From NCBI RefSeq assembly GCF_947495825.1, contig NZ_CANMAH010000006.1, positions 124,001 to 188,000 of the forward strand: a stretch of 64,000 nucleotides of DNA. The letters run 5' to 3'. Shown here piece by piece: positions 1 through 9,292 of this stretch. Made by a program: the position numbers and the translations under genes. Under the pieces are notes generated by a model, which saw nothing but the letters and a program-made list of their open reading frames with translations, was not told the DNA's origin and did not search any database. How positions within the stretch are numbered: the stretch's first letter is position 1; each line of letters opens with the position of its first letter. The DNA is from an uncultured Psychrobacter sp. (GTDB lineage: Bacteria > Pseudomonadota > Gammaproteobacteria > Pseudomonadales > Moraxellaceae).

Positions 1-1
1 A

Positions 2-406
2 GTCGGCTGGTTCATCGCTTTGATTATTGCGACTCGTTTGGCTGGCCCTGTTGCGCCGCAGCTATCAGGGTTGACCCAAAGCTCTGTATTACAAATGGCG
101 ATGGCTTTTTTGCTCATAGTAATCGTAGTGTTAGCTGCGATACATCTAGTAGCGTTTGTATTTTCAGGAGTACTTAAAACTTTACGCTTGGGTGTGGTAG
201 ATAAAATGGCAGGCGGTGTATTGGGGGCGGCCAAAAACGTTCTTGTGGTTTTAGTCGTTCTTAGTGTCAGTGCGCCGTTATTAGTGCAGCTTCCGCAGTG
301 GCAAACTTCTGTGCTGGCTCCTGAGCTACTTCCTTATGCGCCAATGGCAAAAACGCTTGCATCCGATGTATTAGGCAGTGCGTGGGAGCAGATTAATCAG
401 TCATAA
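2..406 (+). CDS. cvpA: CvpA family membrane protein, 5' end cut by window
   Basis: Only the C-terminal part is in the window: the reading frame is already open at base 2 (VGWFIALIIATR) and no start is visible, so an internal ATG or TTG should not be taken as the start. Two hydrophobic segments follow (about VLQMAMAFLLIVIVVLAAIHL and GAAKNVLVVLVVLSVSAPLL), as in the CvpA/colicin V production family of inner-membrane proteins. The position directly before purF on the same strand is the classical cvpA-purF arrangement of gammaproteobacteria, which supports the call. The gap to purF is about 360 bases, unusually long for this pair, and it contains a good promoter. The molecular role of CvpA is poorly defined (colicin V export, envelope stress, biofilm). 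Confidence 0.8.
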   Translation, partial: VGWFIALIIATRLAGPVAPQLSGLTQSSVLQMAMAFLLIVIVVLAAIHLVAFVFSGVLKTLRLGVVDKMAGGVLGAAKNVLVVLVVLSVSAPLLVQLPQWQTSVLAPELLPYAPMAKTLASDVLGSAWEQINQS

Positions 407-766
407 CTATTAATAACTATCAACAACTATGGTTAATATCAAGTAATATAGTCAAACATACCGTGTAAAACATAACATAGTATATAGCCTTGATAAATTG
501 GCATTTAACATCATTTAGCATTCATGATGTTTATAATATAAATTGTTATGGTTGATAAAGTTTAAGCTAAATATCATAATTTATATGCCATTATATACAG
601 TGTATTCATTCTTATATTCATCAAATCTTAGCGTGAACATGACGTTAATAACGAACAAGTATCGTTAACTAGATATCATCAAATCCTCGGTTAGCTTATA
701 GGTAACATCGCTATTAAGCTTACCGTTATTGCGTTACTAATATGTGGTTTTAAATAGGACATAAAT
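407..766. other. AT-rich cvpA-purF intergenic region
   Basis: About 360 bases, very AT-rich, with no ORF of note. It holds one convincing sigma-70-like promoter (552-580) leaving a purF leader of roughly 180 bases. I looked for a PurR-type operator (ACGCAAACGTTTGCGT-like) and did not see one. No terminator hairpin is evident after cvpA. Confidence 0.6.
552..580 (+). promoter_or_regulatory. Putative sigma-70 promoter of purF
   Basis: A TTGATA -35 box (552-557), a 17-base spacer and a CATAAT -10 box (575-580) lie upstream of purF on the same strand. The match and spacing are good, but the region is AT-rich, so a chance match is possible. The transcription start would be near base 587. Confidence 0.45.
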
Positions 767-2302
767 ATGTGTGGAGTCGTTGGGGTTGCAGCTCATGAGC
801 CGGTCAACCAAATTCTTTATGATGCCTTAACTATGTTGCAACATCGTGGTCAAGATGCGGCAGGTATTGTGACCTTGCAAGATGGGCGCCTATATCTGCG
901 TAAAGAAAACGGTATGGTTCGTGATGTCTTTATGAACCGTCATATGATAAGACTGGTGGGTAAGTTTGGTATTGGTCATGTTCGTTATCCCACTGCAGGC
1001 ACCTCAAGTAGTGCAGAGGCACAGCCATTTTATGTGAACTCGCCTTATGGCATAACTTTGGCTCACAATGGCAATTTGACCAATGCTGAGAGCTTAGCTA
1101 AATCGTTATATCAAGAAGATCGTCGTCATTTAAACACTGACTCAGACTCTGAAGTTCTATTAAACGTTCTTGCTCATGAGATGCAAAATCTAGGTAAGAC
1201 TCATCCAACGTCTGACGATATTTTTGAAGCGGTAAAAGCGGTCTATGCTCGCTGTGAAGGCGCTTATGGCGTAGTAGCGATGATTACTGGTCATGGCTTA
1301 TTAGCGTTTCGTGACCCAAATGGCATTCGCCCATTAATCTTTGGTGAACGTTTGGCTGCCAATGGCGGTACAGAGTACATGGTTGCTTCTGAGTCAGTGG
1401 CGCTAACTGGTTGCGGCTTTACTATTATTCGTGATGTCAAACCTGGTGAGGCCATCTTTATTGATTTGGATCATAATCTACATACATATCAATGCGTAGA
1501 GCAAAAAGAGTACACGCCTTGTATCTTTGAGTATGTCTATTTTGCGCGTCCAGATTCTATTATGGACAATATCTCTGTCTACAAATCGCGTCTTCGTATG
1601 GGCGAAAAGCTGGGACAAAAAATCCTCGATGAGTGGGGTGATGACCACGACATCGATGTTGTGATTCCCATCCCTGATACGTCGCGTACTTCAGCGATGG
1701 AGCTGGCACTTAAGATGAATATTAAATACCGTGAAGGGTTTATGAAAAACCGTTATATCGGTCGTACCTTTATTATGCCAGGTCAACAGCAGCGCAAAAA
1801 ATCGGTCCGTCAAAAGCTCAGTGCCGTGCCGTTAGAGTTTAAAGGCAAAAATGTCTTGTTGGTTGATGACTCTATTGTCCGCGGTACTACCTGTCATGAG
1901 ATTATTCAAATGGCACGTGATGCGGGGGCGAAAAAAGTGTTTTTTGCCAGTGCGGCGCCACCGGTAAAATATCCTAACGTATATGGCATTGATATGCCGG
2001 TACGTAGTGAGCTTATCGCTTCAGGACATAGCGTAGAAGAAGTACGTAAAATCATCGGTGCTGATCGTCTGATTTTCCAAGATTTAGATGATCTTATCGA
2101 CGCGGTAAAAGATACGAAGCATAGCCGCGTTGAAGGCTTTGATTGTGCAGTATTTAATGGCTGCTATATCACTGGACAAATCAATGAAGCTTATCTTGAC
2201 CATTTACAAGAACAGCGTAGTGAAACCGCTAAAACTGGCAAAAAAGGCGTACAAATCGTCGCGGATACGCCTGTTGATATGATGGGTGTCGAAGAGTCTT
2301 AA
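767..2302 (+). CDS. purF: Amidophosphoribosyltransferase
   Basis: PurF catalyses the first committed step of purine synthesis, converting PRPP and glutamine to 5-phosphoribosylamine. The protein (511 aa) begins MCGVVGV, so Cys2 is exposed after Met removal as the Ntn-type glutaminase nucleophile. The glutaminase domain has the expected HRGQDAAG and GHVRYPTAG motifs in the first 90 residues. The C-terminal phosphoribosyltransferase domain carries the PRPP-binding motif [13 protein letters not shown] at about residues 363-375. Length is typical for the family (about 505). It follows cvpA, as in many gammaproteobacteria. Nothing odd is seen in the coding sequence. Confidence 0.97.
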   Translation: MCGVVGVAAHEPVNQILYDALTMLQHRGQDAAGIVTLQDGRLYLRKENGMVRDVFMNRHMIRLVGKFGIGHVRYPTAGTSSSAEAQPFYVNSPYGITLAHNGNLTNAESLAKSLYQEDRRHLNTDSDSEVLLNVLAHEMQNLGKTHPTSDDIFEAVKAVYARCEGAYGVVAMITGHGLLAFRDPNGIRPLIFGERLAANGGTEYMVASESVALTGCGFTIIRDVKPGEAIFIDLDHNLHTYQCVEQKEYTPCIFEYVYFARPDSIMDNISVYKSRLRMGEKLGQKILDEWGDDHDIDVVIPIPDTSRTSAMELALKMNIKYREGFMKNRYIGRTFIMPGQQQRKKSVRQKLSAVPLEFKGKNVLLVDDSIVRGTTCHEIIQMARDAGAKKVFFASAAPPVKYPNVYGIDMPVRSELIASGHSVEEVRKIIGADRLIFQDLDDLIDAVKDTKHSRVEGFDCAVFNGCYITGQINEAYLDHLQEQRSETAKTGKKGVQIVADTPVDMMGVEES

Positions 2303-2314
2303 ATAATCATTTTT

Positions 2315-2474
2315 AGTCAGTATAGTCGATACCGAATAAAACCGATACGTTGTAACGTAATGCGCCACTGGTATAAATTTTTCTTGCTTGCTGTGTCTAC
2401 GCTGACAGAAGCTGCAAAAAAATTATACCAGCCTCGCTGTATCGTTTTTATAGCGAGTTAACTATAGTATGACT
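2315..2474. repeat. MITE-like palindromic element downstream of purF
   Basis: A roughly 160-base imperfect inverted repeat. The outer arms start AGTCAGTATAG (2315) and end CTATAGTATGACT (2474), and continue inwards with CGAATAAAACCGATAC pairing against GTATCGTTTTTATAGCG. An inner pair is CTGGTATA (2368-2375) against TATACCAG (2424-2431), with flanking T-rich and A-rich tracts. No ORF is present. The design is that of a non-autonomous palindromic repeat. I believe similar sequences recur in Psychrobacter genomes, but that is from memory, and no second copy was seen in this window. Confidence 0.6.
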
Positions 2475-2508
2475 TAAAGGTGATTATATAAAAGTAATGA
2501 TATAAAAT

Positions 2509-2544
2509 AAAAGGCTGGATTCGATTAAGAATCCAGCCTTTTAT
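2509..2544. terminator. Bidirectional terminator between purF and azlD
   Basis: A perfect 14-bp stem (AAAAGGCTGGATTC, loop GATTAA, GAATCCAGCCTTTT) lies between two convergent genes. The stem ends are A- and T-rich, so it can serve both strands. Confidence 0.85.
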
Positions 2545-2594
2545 TGTTTTTATTTAATTATTATTGAGTAAGACCTGCCAGCTAATAAAGACTA

Positions 2595-2954
2595 TCAACT
2601 TAGAACGTTATTTAACAACCAAAGTAGGCCATTAATCGCTGTAATACCCACAACCATGCTTATTAATAACTGACGACTGATGTGATAAACCATTAATACC
2701 AATAGCAATGCGCCAATTTGAGCAAGTAATAACTGTACCTCGGCGCTATTTAGCCCAGTACTGGCAGATATGTCTTGATAGGAGAGACTGGTGAGAATCA
2801 ATAAGACCATGACAGATAGCGGCAAGCTCTCGTTAAGGCGATGTAGCCAAGGAGTATCAAGAAGCTTTTTGGGTATCAATGCTGGAATAGCGCGAGTAAT
2901 AAAGGTAACTCCAGCCATCGCGAAAGTGGCTGCAATCAAATAGCTACTATTCAT
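2595..2954 (-). CDS. azlD: AzlD family branched-chain amino acid export subunit
   Basis: A small (119 aa), very hydrophobic protein with about four membrane segments and the family-type motif FITRAIPALIP near residue 20. AzlD (YgaH) forms an inner-membrane complex with AzlC (YgaZ) that exports branched-chain amino acids such as valine. Its ATG overlaps the end of azlC by 8 bases, so the two are translationally coupled. The family assignment is strong; the exported substrate is known only from relatives. Confidence 0.88.
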   Translation of the reverse strand: MNSSYLIAATFAMAGVTFITRAIPALIPKKLLDTPWLHRLNESLPLSVMVLLILTSLSYQDISASTGLNSAEVQLLLAQIGALLLVLMVYHISRQLLISMVVGITAINGLLWLLNNVLS

Positions 2955-3666
2955 CGTTCTCTCCTGTCACTTTATTCTGTATCCAAAAACCACGTCCCAA
3001 AATCATAAGCATACAAATGGTAATGGCTACCAACAGTAACCAATTACTGGTAAACAATGAGGCAATAGCCAAAGCAACGATCGCAATCCCAATAGGGAAG
3101 TAACGTTTAATACTTTGAAACTGCTCGTAAGCCAAAATTGCAAACAGACAAACCAACGCAAAGTCCAAATGCGGCACCAAGTCACTAAGAGTGCTGCCGA
3201 TCATCACTCCAATAGCGCCTGCTAACACCCACCAACTTTGGTTAAATAGACTAATAGGCAGTATCAGCGCCTGTCTCGACTCATTGGGCAGGCTGGTCAT
3301 CACCGAAAATGTTTCGTCCGTTAAAGCAAACAAACAGTAGGTTTTGGCTATTTTATTTTTGGGTAAAGACTGCAATAACGGCATCCCATAAAATACATGA
3401 CGCAGGTTAATGGCTGCGATATTTGTCGCAATATTACCTATCGGCAAGCCGGCGCTGAGCATGGGTAGACAAGCGTATTGAGCTGCCCCTGCATATAGTA
3501 CGACACTTAGCATAATCGTCGCCCATATAGGCACACCAGCCACCTGTGCCAAGACCCCAAAAGCAATACCTGCAGGTAGATAGCCCATGGCGACAGGAAT
3601 GCTTTTTTTGAAGCCTTCAGCCCATTGATAGGTGGAGTTTCGCTGTTGTTCAGAATAAGTATTCAC
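2947..3666 (-). CDS. azlC: AzlC family branched-chain amino acid exporter
   Basis: This is the large partner of AzlD (about 239 aa). The family signature follows a short cytoplasmic N-terminus: SIPVAMGYLPAGIAFGVLA, then AGAAQYACLPML and RHVFYGMPLL, among several membrane helices. I place the start at a GTG at 3666 because an AGGA ribosome-binding site lies six bases before it. A TTG seven codons upstream (3687) is open but would put the same AGGA inside the coding sequence. The 3' end overlaps azlD. Function by family: export of branched-chain amino acids. Confidence 0.88.
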   Translation of the reverse strand: MNTYSEQQRNSTYQWAEGFKKSIPVAMGYLPAGIAFGVLAQVAGVPIWATIMLSVVLYAGAAQYACLPMLSAGLPIGNIATNIAAINLRHVFYGMPLLQSLPKNKIAKTYCLFALTDETFSVMTSLPNESRQALILPISLFNQSWWVLAGAIGVMIGSTLSDLVPHLDFALVCLFAILAYEQFQSIKRYFPIGIAIVALAIASLFTSNWLLLVAITICMLMILGRGFWIQNKVTGENDE

Positions 3667-3793
3667 AAGATATCCTAAGATCGTCAAACTTAACTAGTTG
3701 GTAAAGAGGTCGTTTTATAGACATAATGACTTATAAACAGTGGTTTTTGCTATATGCATCAATAATATCGATAAACATGTATTTAATTGTTCA

Positions 3794-5194
3794 TTAAATT
3801 GGCTGTAATTCTTCATAACTGCCGGTTCTATGCGCATGATACAAAAAACCGCTAAGAATAAGCATACGTAACAATAATAAGCTCCAAACACTAAGCCAAA
3901 TACCAGTCATATCCCACTGCTGATATAGTAGCCAGCTAAGGGGAAAGAAAATGATAGCCAATATTAATGCAGCATTGCGAATAATATGGCCTGCTGTCAA
4001 ACCAAAAAATATACCATCAAGCCAATAAGCCCCCACACCAACGAGTGGTAGCAGTATTGCATAGCCTTGATAGCTATTGGTTAAGGTAAAAACCGTCTCA
4101 ATATTGGTCATCAAATCTAAATAAATTGGCATAACAAGCCACCAAATCGAACTTAATAGTAGAGCAAGAGTATAGCTGACGACGCCTGTACGCTTGACAA
4201 TAAGACGAAAACGCACCCAATCGCGACGTCCCGCTGCTTGTCCACTCAAAGTTTCAGCTGATACTGCTACGCCATCAAGTGCAAAGGCTGAAATGCTCAA
4301 TACTTGCAATAAAATGGCGTTGGCGGCCAATACCAGATCGCCGCTTTGAGCAGATAAGCGAGTAATCCACGCAAAGCTCAATGTTAGGATAAGTGTGCGA
4401 ATAAAAATATCTTTATTCAAAGAAAATAGCCTAAGCATTTTTTCTTTAGTAAAATGCTGTGGATTAACTTGAAAGAAAATAGACCAAGACAATTGCAGAT
4501 TTCGGCGACTAAGCCACAATGCCAATACCACCCCTGACCAAAACGCGATGGTAGTGCCTAATGCAACGCCTGCTATTCCCAGCTGCATACCGTAAACAAA
4601 AAACAGCGTCAAAATAATGTTAAATACGGCAATAAAACCTTGCTGATAAAGCATATAACGAGTTTTACCTTGACCTGCAAACCAGCCGATAAAAGCAAAG
4701 TTCATCAGCTCAGCCACAACGCCCCAAAAACGCACATCCAAATAAACTTTTGCAGCAGCGCCACTATCAGGATTAGCTGACAACGCCTGCAAGCCAAAAT
4801 CAATCAGCCAAGGCTTTGCTAGTAGTAGTAGAAGACCAATGATAATGGCCAATAATAGCGCGCGCTGTAAAATCGACAGTAGTGGTGACAGCTTATGTTG
4901 CAGATTAGCAGAATCATTGCGATCTGCAAGCTGCCCCAAAGCTTGTGCAGACAAACCAGAAGACGCATATTGCAAAAAGTTAAAGCTAACGAGTAACAAG
5001 GACAAAAGCTGTATTGCCAGCCCCATACCTGCAAGCTTCGCTGCATCATTCATGTTGCCGACTATAGCGGTATCAATCACACTTTGTAGTGGCATAGCCA
5101 GATTGGCCAGTAAGACTGGAACGGCAATCGCGACAATACGCCTGTAGCGTGTATCAATGGGCGGCATGGCTTTTGGTGAGGTAGTCGTTGGCAT
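3794..5194 (-). CDS. MATE family efflux transporter (DinF-like)
   Basis: A 466-residue polytopic membrane protein with about 12 hydrophobic segments in two similar halves, the usual MATE length. The N-terminus has the typical MATE stretch IVAIAVPVLLANLAMPLQS followed by DTAIVGNM. The second half has AANAILLQVLSISAFALDG, which resembles the DinF branch rather than NorM. MATE proteins use Na+ or H+ gradients to expel cationic drugs or oxidised metabolites; the substrate cannot be read here. It is transcribed alone; the ATG at 5194 lacks a strong ribosome-binding site, and a second ATG lies nine codons inside. Confidence 0.88.
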   Translation of the reverse strand: MPTTTSPKAMPPIDTRYRRIVAIAVPVLLANLAMPLQSVIDTAIVGNMNDAAKLAGMGLAIQLLSLLLVSFNFLQYASSGLSAQALGQLADRNDSANLQHKLSPLLSILQRALLLAIIIGLLLLLAKPWLIDFGLQALSANPDSGAAAKVYLDVRFWGVVAELMNFAFIGWFAGQGKTRYMLYQQGFIAVFNIILTLFFVYGMQLGIAGVALGTTIAFWSGVVLALWLSRRNLQLSWSIFFQVNPQHFTKEKMLRLFSLNKDIFIRTLILTLSFAWITRLSAQSGDLVLAANAILLQVLSISAFALDGVAVSAETLSGQAAGRRDWVRFRLIVKRTGVVSYTLALLLSSIWWLVMPIYLDLMTNIETVFTLTNSYQGYAILLPLVGVGAYWLDGIFFGLTAGHIIRNAALILAIIFFPLSWLLYQQWDMTGIWLSVWSLLLLRMLILSGFLYHAHRTGSYEELQPI

Positions 5195-5297
5195 AAGAGG
5201 ATCACTTCTGCATAAACACAGATAATACCCGCCCGTTTACTACATGGCTGCGGGATGAGCTTTTGCTATTAAATATATTGGATGGTCATACAAAGAT

Positions 5298-5326
5298 AAA
5301 AGCACCTAACGGTTAGGTGCTTTTAC
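5298..5326. terminator. Terminator downstream of secF
   Basis: A perfect stem AAAAGCACCTAAC paired with GTTAGGTGCTTTT lies between the start of the MATE gene and the end of secF. The A/T-rich ends make it usable on either strand; it fits as the secDF terminator on the minus strand. Confidence 0.8.
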
Positions 5327-5408
5327 TCGATTCTTTAGTTGTATCTTAGTATGTGCTACTACTAAACAGTACTATTAAAACCAATATGATCCAAATAGGC
5401 GTTTAATA

Positions 5409-6686
5409 TTAATCTTGTTCAAACATCTTTGGGTCATTAAAAGTCACAATCTCTTCTTCAAACTCAGGCTTCACTTTTACCACGAAATCATCGCGTGATA
5501 GACCCATTCTAAGAGGAATAGAGCTTGCAATATAGGTTGATGAATAAGTACCAGCAAGCAGACCAATAAACAGTGCTACTGAGAACCAATACAACCCATC
5601 ACCGCCTAAGAACATCATGGCCAAGACCACTAATAATACTGTGGAAATAGTCATAATAGTACGGCGCAGTGTTTCAGTTAATGATAAATCAACCGTCTGA
5701 CTAGGACTAATACCGCGAACACGGCGGAAGTTTTCACGTATGCGGTCATAGACGACAATGGTATCGTTTAGCGAATAACCGATCAATGCTAATATGGCTG
5801 CCAATACGGTTAAGTCAAAAGGGAAGCCAAACAATGCAAAGACACCGATGGTGACGATAGCATCATGAAATAATGACATGACCGCGCCAAGTGACAGCTT
5901 AAACTGAAAACGTAGAGCGACATAACCTAGCATACATACTAGTGCTAGTCCTAACGCCATGACTGAATTTAGATAAACCTCGTTACCGACTTGACTGCCG
6001 ATAATGTTGACGTTACTAATGTCAGCGGGGTTATTAGGTAAGGCTAAAGCTTGAGTTAGGCTAGCACTCAGACCATCAATGTTATCAGATTGTGGTGGCA
6101 ATCGTACGAGCAGCTCTTGGCGGGTGCCTAGATACTGTACGATAGCATCATCGAAACCATTATCCGCCAATGCTTGTACAACTTCAACTTGCTCAGCGGG
6201 CTGCTCATAACGTACATCTGCTGAAACCCCGCCTGTAAAGTCCAAACCAAGATTAAGACCATTAACAGCGATCGCAATAACACTAGCAATGACCATAAAT
6301 AAAGATAAAATTGCCATAGGCTTTTCTATCTTCATAAACGGAATAATACGCTGATTACCAACTGCCTTGATACCGCCTTCTTTAGCAGCAGCGTCATCAG
6401 CAGCGCTATCAATAATTTGGTTATGATCGTTATCGATAGCAGCATTAGATGCTTGAGTCGTTACTGCTTGCTCATTCTTTGAACTTTGGTTGTTTCGGCG
6501 AGATTTGCCTTTACCAGTTTTTGCTGTTGTAGGGTTATTGGCTTTGGCGTTGCTGCCTTTACCATCACGGCGCGGCTTACTACGGCGGCGACGTTTTTGG
6601 TTGTCATTAGGACTGTTACCTGCACCGCCTGAGCTGCTAGACGTCGGCGTGTTATTTTCAGGATTGTTATTTTGTTCAATCGCCAT
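5409..6686 (-). CDS. secF: Protein translocase subunit SecF with long basic N-terminal extension
   Basis: SecF works with SecD in the inner membrane, using the proton gradient to pull proteins through SecYEG. The conserved part starts at about residue 112 (RIIPFMKIEKPMAILS), followed by the first helix, the GLNLGLDFTGGV motif and the last five helices, including LALIGYSLNDTIVVYDRIRE. E. coli SecF is about 323 aa; this one is 425. The extra about 110 residues are hydrophilic and rich in Asn, Gly, Lys and Arg (KRRRRSKPRRDGKG near residue 31). The extension is real: the ATG follows a clean AGGAG with seven-base spacing, which itself overlaps the secD stop. It should lie in the cytoplasm. Confidence 0.95.
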   Translation of the reverse strand: MAIEQNNNPENNTPTSSSSGGAGNSPNDNQKRRRRSKPRRDGKGSNAKANNPTTAKTGKGKSRRNNQSSKNEQAVTTQASNAAIDNDHNQIIDSAADDAAAKEGGIKAVGNQRIIPFMKIEKPMAILSLFMVIASVIAIAVNGLNLGLDFTGGVSADVRYEQPAEQVEVVQALADNGFDDAIVQYLGTRQELLVRLPPQSDNIDGLSASLTQALALPNNPADISNVNIIGSQVGNEVYLNSVMALGLALVCMLGYVALRFQFKLSLGAVMSLFHDAIVTIGVFALFGFPFDLTVLAAILALIGYSLNDTIVVYDRIRENFRRVRGISPSQTVDLSLTETLRRTIMTISTVLLVVLAMMFLGGDGLYWFSVALFIGLLAGTYSSTYIASSIPLRMGLSRDDFVVKVKPEFEEEIVTFNDPKMFEQD

Positions 6687-6695
6687 GTTATTCTC

Positions 6696-8573
6696 CTAGC
6701 CGATACTCAAACGTTTGATAGATTTACGCTTACCATAAGCAATTTGTACTAGTGCGCGTGTCACCAAAATTGCGGTAAATAGCGAGCTGACAATACCGAT
6801 CGCTAAGGTAATTGCAAAGCCTTTAATCGGACCAGTACCAATCGCAAATAAAATAAATGCAACCAATAACGTGGTGATATTTGCATCAAAAATACTACTA
6901 AAAGCACGATCAAAGCCTGCCACGATTGCAGATTTTGGCCGCACCCCGTTTGCCAGTTCTTCTCGTATACGCTCAAAAATTAGCACGTTGGCATCTACTG
7001 CCATACCGATGGTCAAAACCACACCAGCGATACCAGGTAAGGTAAGTGATGAGCCTAAGATCGACATAATCGCAACAATAATGATGACGTTGACTGCCAG
7101 TGCTACATTGGCAATGACCCCAAACAGGCGATAAAAGATAATCATAAAGACAAAGACTAATAGGTAACCGATCTGAGTTGAAAACAGACCTTTAGCAATG
7201 TTCTCTTGACCTAATGAAGGCCCAATGGTTCGTTCTTCGACGAAATACATCGGAGCTGCAAGTGCGCCCGAGCGTAATAGTAGAGCAAGCTCAGCCGCTT
7301 CAGCATTGCTATCTAATCCGGTAATACGGAACGATGAACCTAATACTGCTTGGATATTAGCGCGGTTAATGACCTTGGTTTCAGAATAAGGGGTACGTAC
7401 TTCAACAGACTCGCCTGTAGCCGGATCTTCTTCATATGCGATTCTTTGTTTATTTTCGATAAACAATACCGCCATTTGATCGCCAACAGCGGTACGGGTC
7501 GCATTTTGCATAAGCTTACCGCCAGCGCTGTCCAAGGTAATATTGACCTCAGGGCGACCGCTTTCATCAAGACTGGTCTGAGCATTGGTAACTTTATCAC
7601 CAGTAACGATAGCTTGACGCTCTAACAATACAGGCGGACCATCAAGGGTTCCAAACGGGAAAGCTTCAGTACCAGCAGGAGGAATACCGCCCATGAAGTT
7701 TTCGCTGTCTTTGGCAACCAGACGGAACTCAAGGTTTGCAGTACGGCCAAGCACACGTTTGGCTTCAGCGGTATCTTGTACGCCAGGTAATTCGACGACG
7801 ATACGGCTAGCACCCTGAGACTGTACTAAGGCTTCGGTCACGCCAAGCTCAGCAATACGATTGCGCAGGGTGGTTAGGTTTTGGTTGACGGCATAGCTGT
7901 TAATTTCATCCAATGTCGCATCATTATAAGCCATGATGAGCGCAGGACCTTGCTCATCAATAGAGGACTGTAAGTTGAAGTTGTTGCCCATCGAACCTTG
8001 CAGAATATTTTGTGCACGGTTACGAGCATCTGTATCAGCGAAATGCAATACAATACCTTGTGACTCAGTCTTAATACCTTTAACTGCAACACGCTGTGCA
8101 CGTAGCTCACGGCGTACATCGCGACTGGCACTTGTCAAACGTTGCTCTAAAGCTTTCTCCATATCAACTTCTAGAACGAAACGTACCCCACCGCGCAAGT
8201 CTAAGCCAAGCTTCATCGGTTTTGCACCGATATCGCGAAGCCACTGCGGCGTTGTCTGTGCTAGGTTGAGCGCTACCACATAATCGTCACTAAGGTTCTT
8301 TTTGAGGACTTCTTGTGCTTTGAGCTGAGCGTCTGGATTGTCTAAGCGGACCAGTGCGCTGTTGCCCTCAAAAGTGCCGTCATGATGGCTTATACCAGCC
8401 TCTTCTAGCAGACTCTCTGACTGAGTCAAAATACCTTCAGATAGCTGTGTACCTGCTGCAGCACTGGTAATCTGTACAGCAGGCTCATCAGGGTAGAGGT
8501 TGGGCGCAGCGTACAGACCAGCGATGATCAGTACGACGGCGATGAGTAGGTACTTCCAAGCGGGATATTGCAT
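6696..8573 (-). CDS. secD: Protein translocase subunit SecD
   Basis: SecD (625 aa) is the larger partner of SecF. The N-terminal helix (WKYLLIAVVLIIAGLYAAPN) is followed by the large periplasmic P1 region with MKLGLDLRGGVRFVLEVDM, then five C-terminal helices with GLFSTQIGYLLVF and AVDANVLIFERIREEL. Length matches E. coli SecD (615). I chose the ATG at 8573, giving MQYPAWKYLL, because AAAGAAG sits just upstream. A frame opening 30 codons earlier gives an unrelated, non-membrane start. It ends nine bases before secF. Confidence 0.96.
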   Translation of the reverse strand: MQYPAWKYLLIAVVLIIAGLYAAPNLYPDEPAVQITSAAAGTQLSEGILTQSESLLEEAGISHHDGTFEGNSALVRLDNPDAQLKAQEVLKKNLSDDYVVALNLAQTTPQWLRDIGAKPMKLGLDLRGGVRFVLEVDMEKALEQRLTSASRDVRRELRAQRVAVKGIKTESQGIVLHFADTDARNRAQNILQGSMGNNFNLQSSIDEQGPALIMAYNDATLDEINSYAVNQNLTTLRNRIAELGVTEALVQSQGASRIVVELPGVQDTAEAKRVLGRTANLEFRLVAKDSENFMGGIPPAGTEAFPFGTLDGPPVLLERQAIVTGDKVTNAQTSLDESGRPEVNITLDSAGGKLMQNATRTAVGDQMAVLFIENKQRIAYEEDPATGESVEVRTPYSETKVINRANIQAVLGSSFRITGLDSNAEAAELALLLRSGALAAPMYFVEERTIGPSLGQENIAKGLFSTQIGYLLVFVFMIIFYRLFGVIANVALAVNVIIIVAIMSILGSSLTLPGIAGVVLTIGMAVDANVLIFERIREELANGVRPKSAIVAGFDRAFSSIFDANITTLLVAFILFAIGTGPIKGFAITLAIGIVSSLFTAILVTRALVQIAYGKRKSIKRLSIG

Positions 8574-8959
8574 AATCACTTCTTTAAGTTGATAAAATAC
8601 TGGCGATGCAGGCCACAGGTTGGCAGATGGAGTATTTACATTTGCAATGAAAAATGACCACAATCAGGGAGCATCATTTATCATTGCAAGCATCCGCTAT
8701 GATAATAGAACGTAACGCTAAGCATTATAGAACGACTAAATTTTGAGTCGTAATACGCAGACAAAAGGTAAGTTTGCTACAGTGAACCGACTAACTAGGA
8801 GGTAATAAGTTAACCTAAAAACTAACAAGTAATAAACATATCGTTAATTTGGTAGTCTAGTAGCAGAAAATGACCGTAAAATATCAACGGTCATTTTTAT
8901 CGATGCATGAGTCAATACAATAATGATAAACGTTAAACGTGACGAGCCATTATCAATAC
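8574..8959. other. Gap between yajC and secD
   Basis: A 386-base AT-rich stretch with no supported gene. It contains one terminator-like hairpin (8867-8898) just after yajC. secDF therefore probably has its own promoter here instead of reading through from yajC, as it does in many relatives. Confidence 0.5.
8867..8898. terminator. Terminator after yajC
   Basis: Stem AAAATGACCGT / ACGGTCATTTT with a nine-base loop, located 60 bases beyond the yajC stop on the minus strand. The A/T-rich ends fit an intrinsic terminator in either direction. Confidence 0.7.
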
Positions 8960-9292
8960 TTATACGCTTTCTATAGTGCCTGCAGGTAATACTGAGATGA
9001 CAGAAGCTCGCTGTACTTTAATGTCAGTATTGCTGTTTAAGCTGATAATAGCGTAGTCGCCTTCAAGGCTTTTGATACGACCCATAAGCCCACCAGCGAA
9101 AATCACTTCGCTGCCAACAGTCAAAGCATTTACCATGGCACGATGCTCTTTGGTACGCTTCGATTGAGGACGAATGACCAAAAAGTAAAAAATCGCAAAA
9201 AAAGCTACCGGTAATAGAATCTGACCAAACAGTGATGCGCCGCCTGCGGCTTCAGGAGCAGCAGCATGGGCAGCTTGAATAAATAAGCTCAT
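8960..9292 (-). CDS. yajC: Preprotein translocase accessory subunit YajC
   Basis: A small single-span membrane protein (110 aa) associated with SecDF. It has the standard layout: short periplasmic Ala-rich N-terminus (MSLFIQAAHAAAPEAAG), one helix (ILLPVAFFAIFYFLVI), the RPQSKRTKEH motif, and a cytoplasmic beta domain with GSEVIFAGGLMGRI. I place the start at the ATG at 9292, preceded by AGAGAAA. A TTG four codons upstream is open but would include that ribosome-binding site. It lies upstream of secD on the same strand, as usual, but a terminator lies between them. The usual tgt gene is not adjacent. Confidence 0.95.
   Translation of the reverse strand: MSLFIQAAHAAAPEAAGGASLFGQILLPVAFFAIFYFLVIRPQSKRTKEHRAMVNALTVGSEVIFAGGLMGRIKSLEGDYAIISLNSNTDIKVQRASVISVLPAGTIESV

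Noticed and set aside
8574-8663. Longer SecD starting at 8663
   Set aside because: The extra 30 residues have no membrane or SecD character, and a good ribosome-binding site lies inside them just before ATG 8573.
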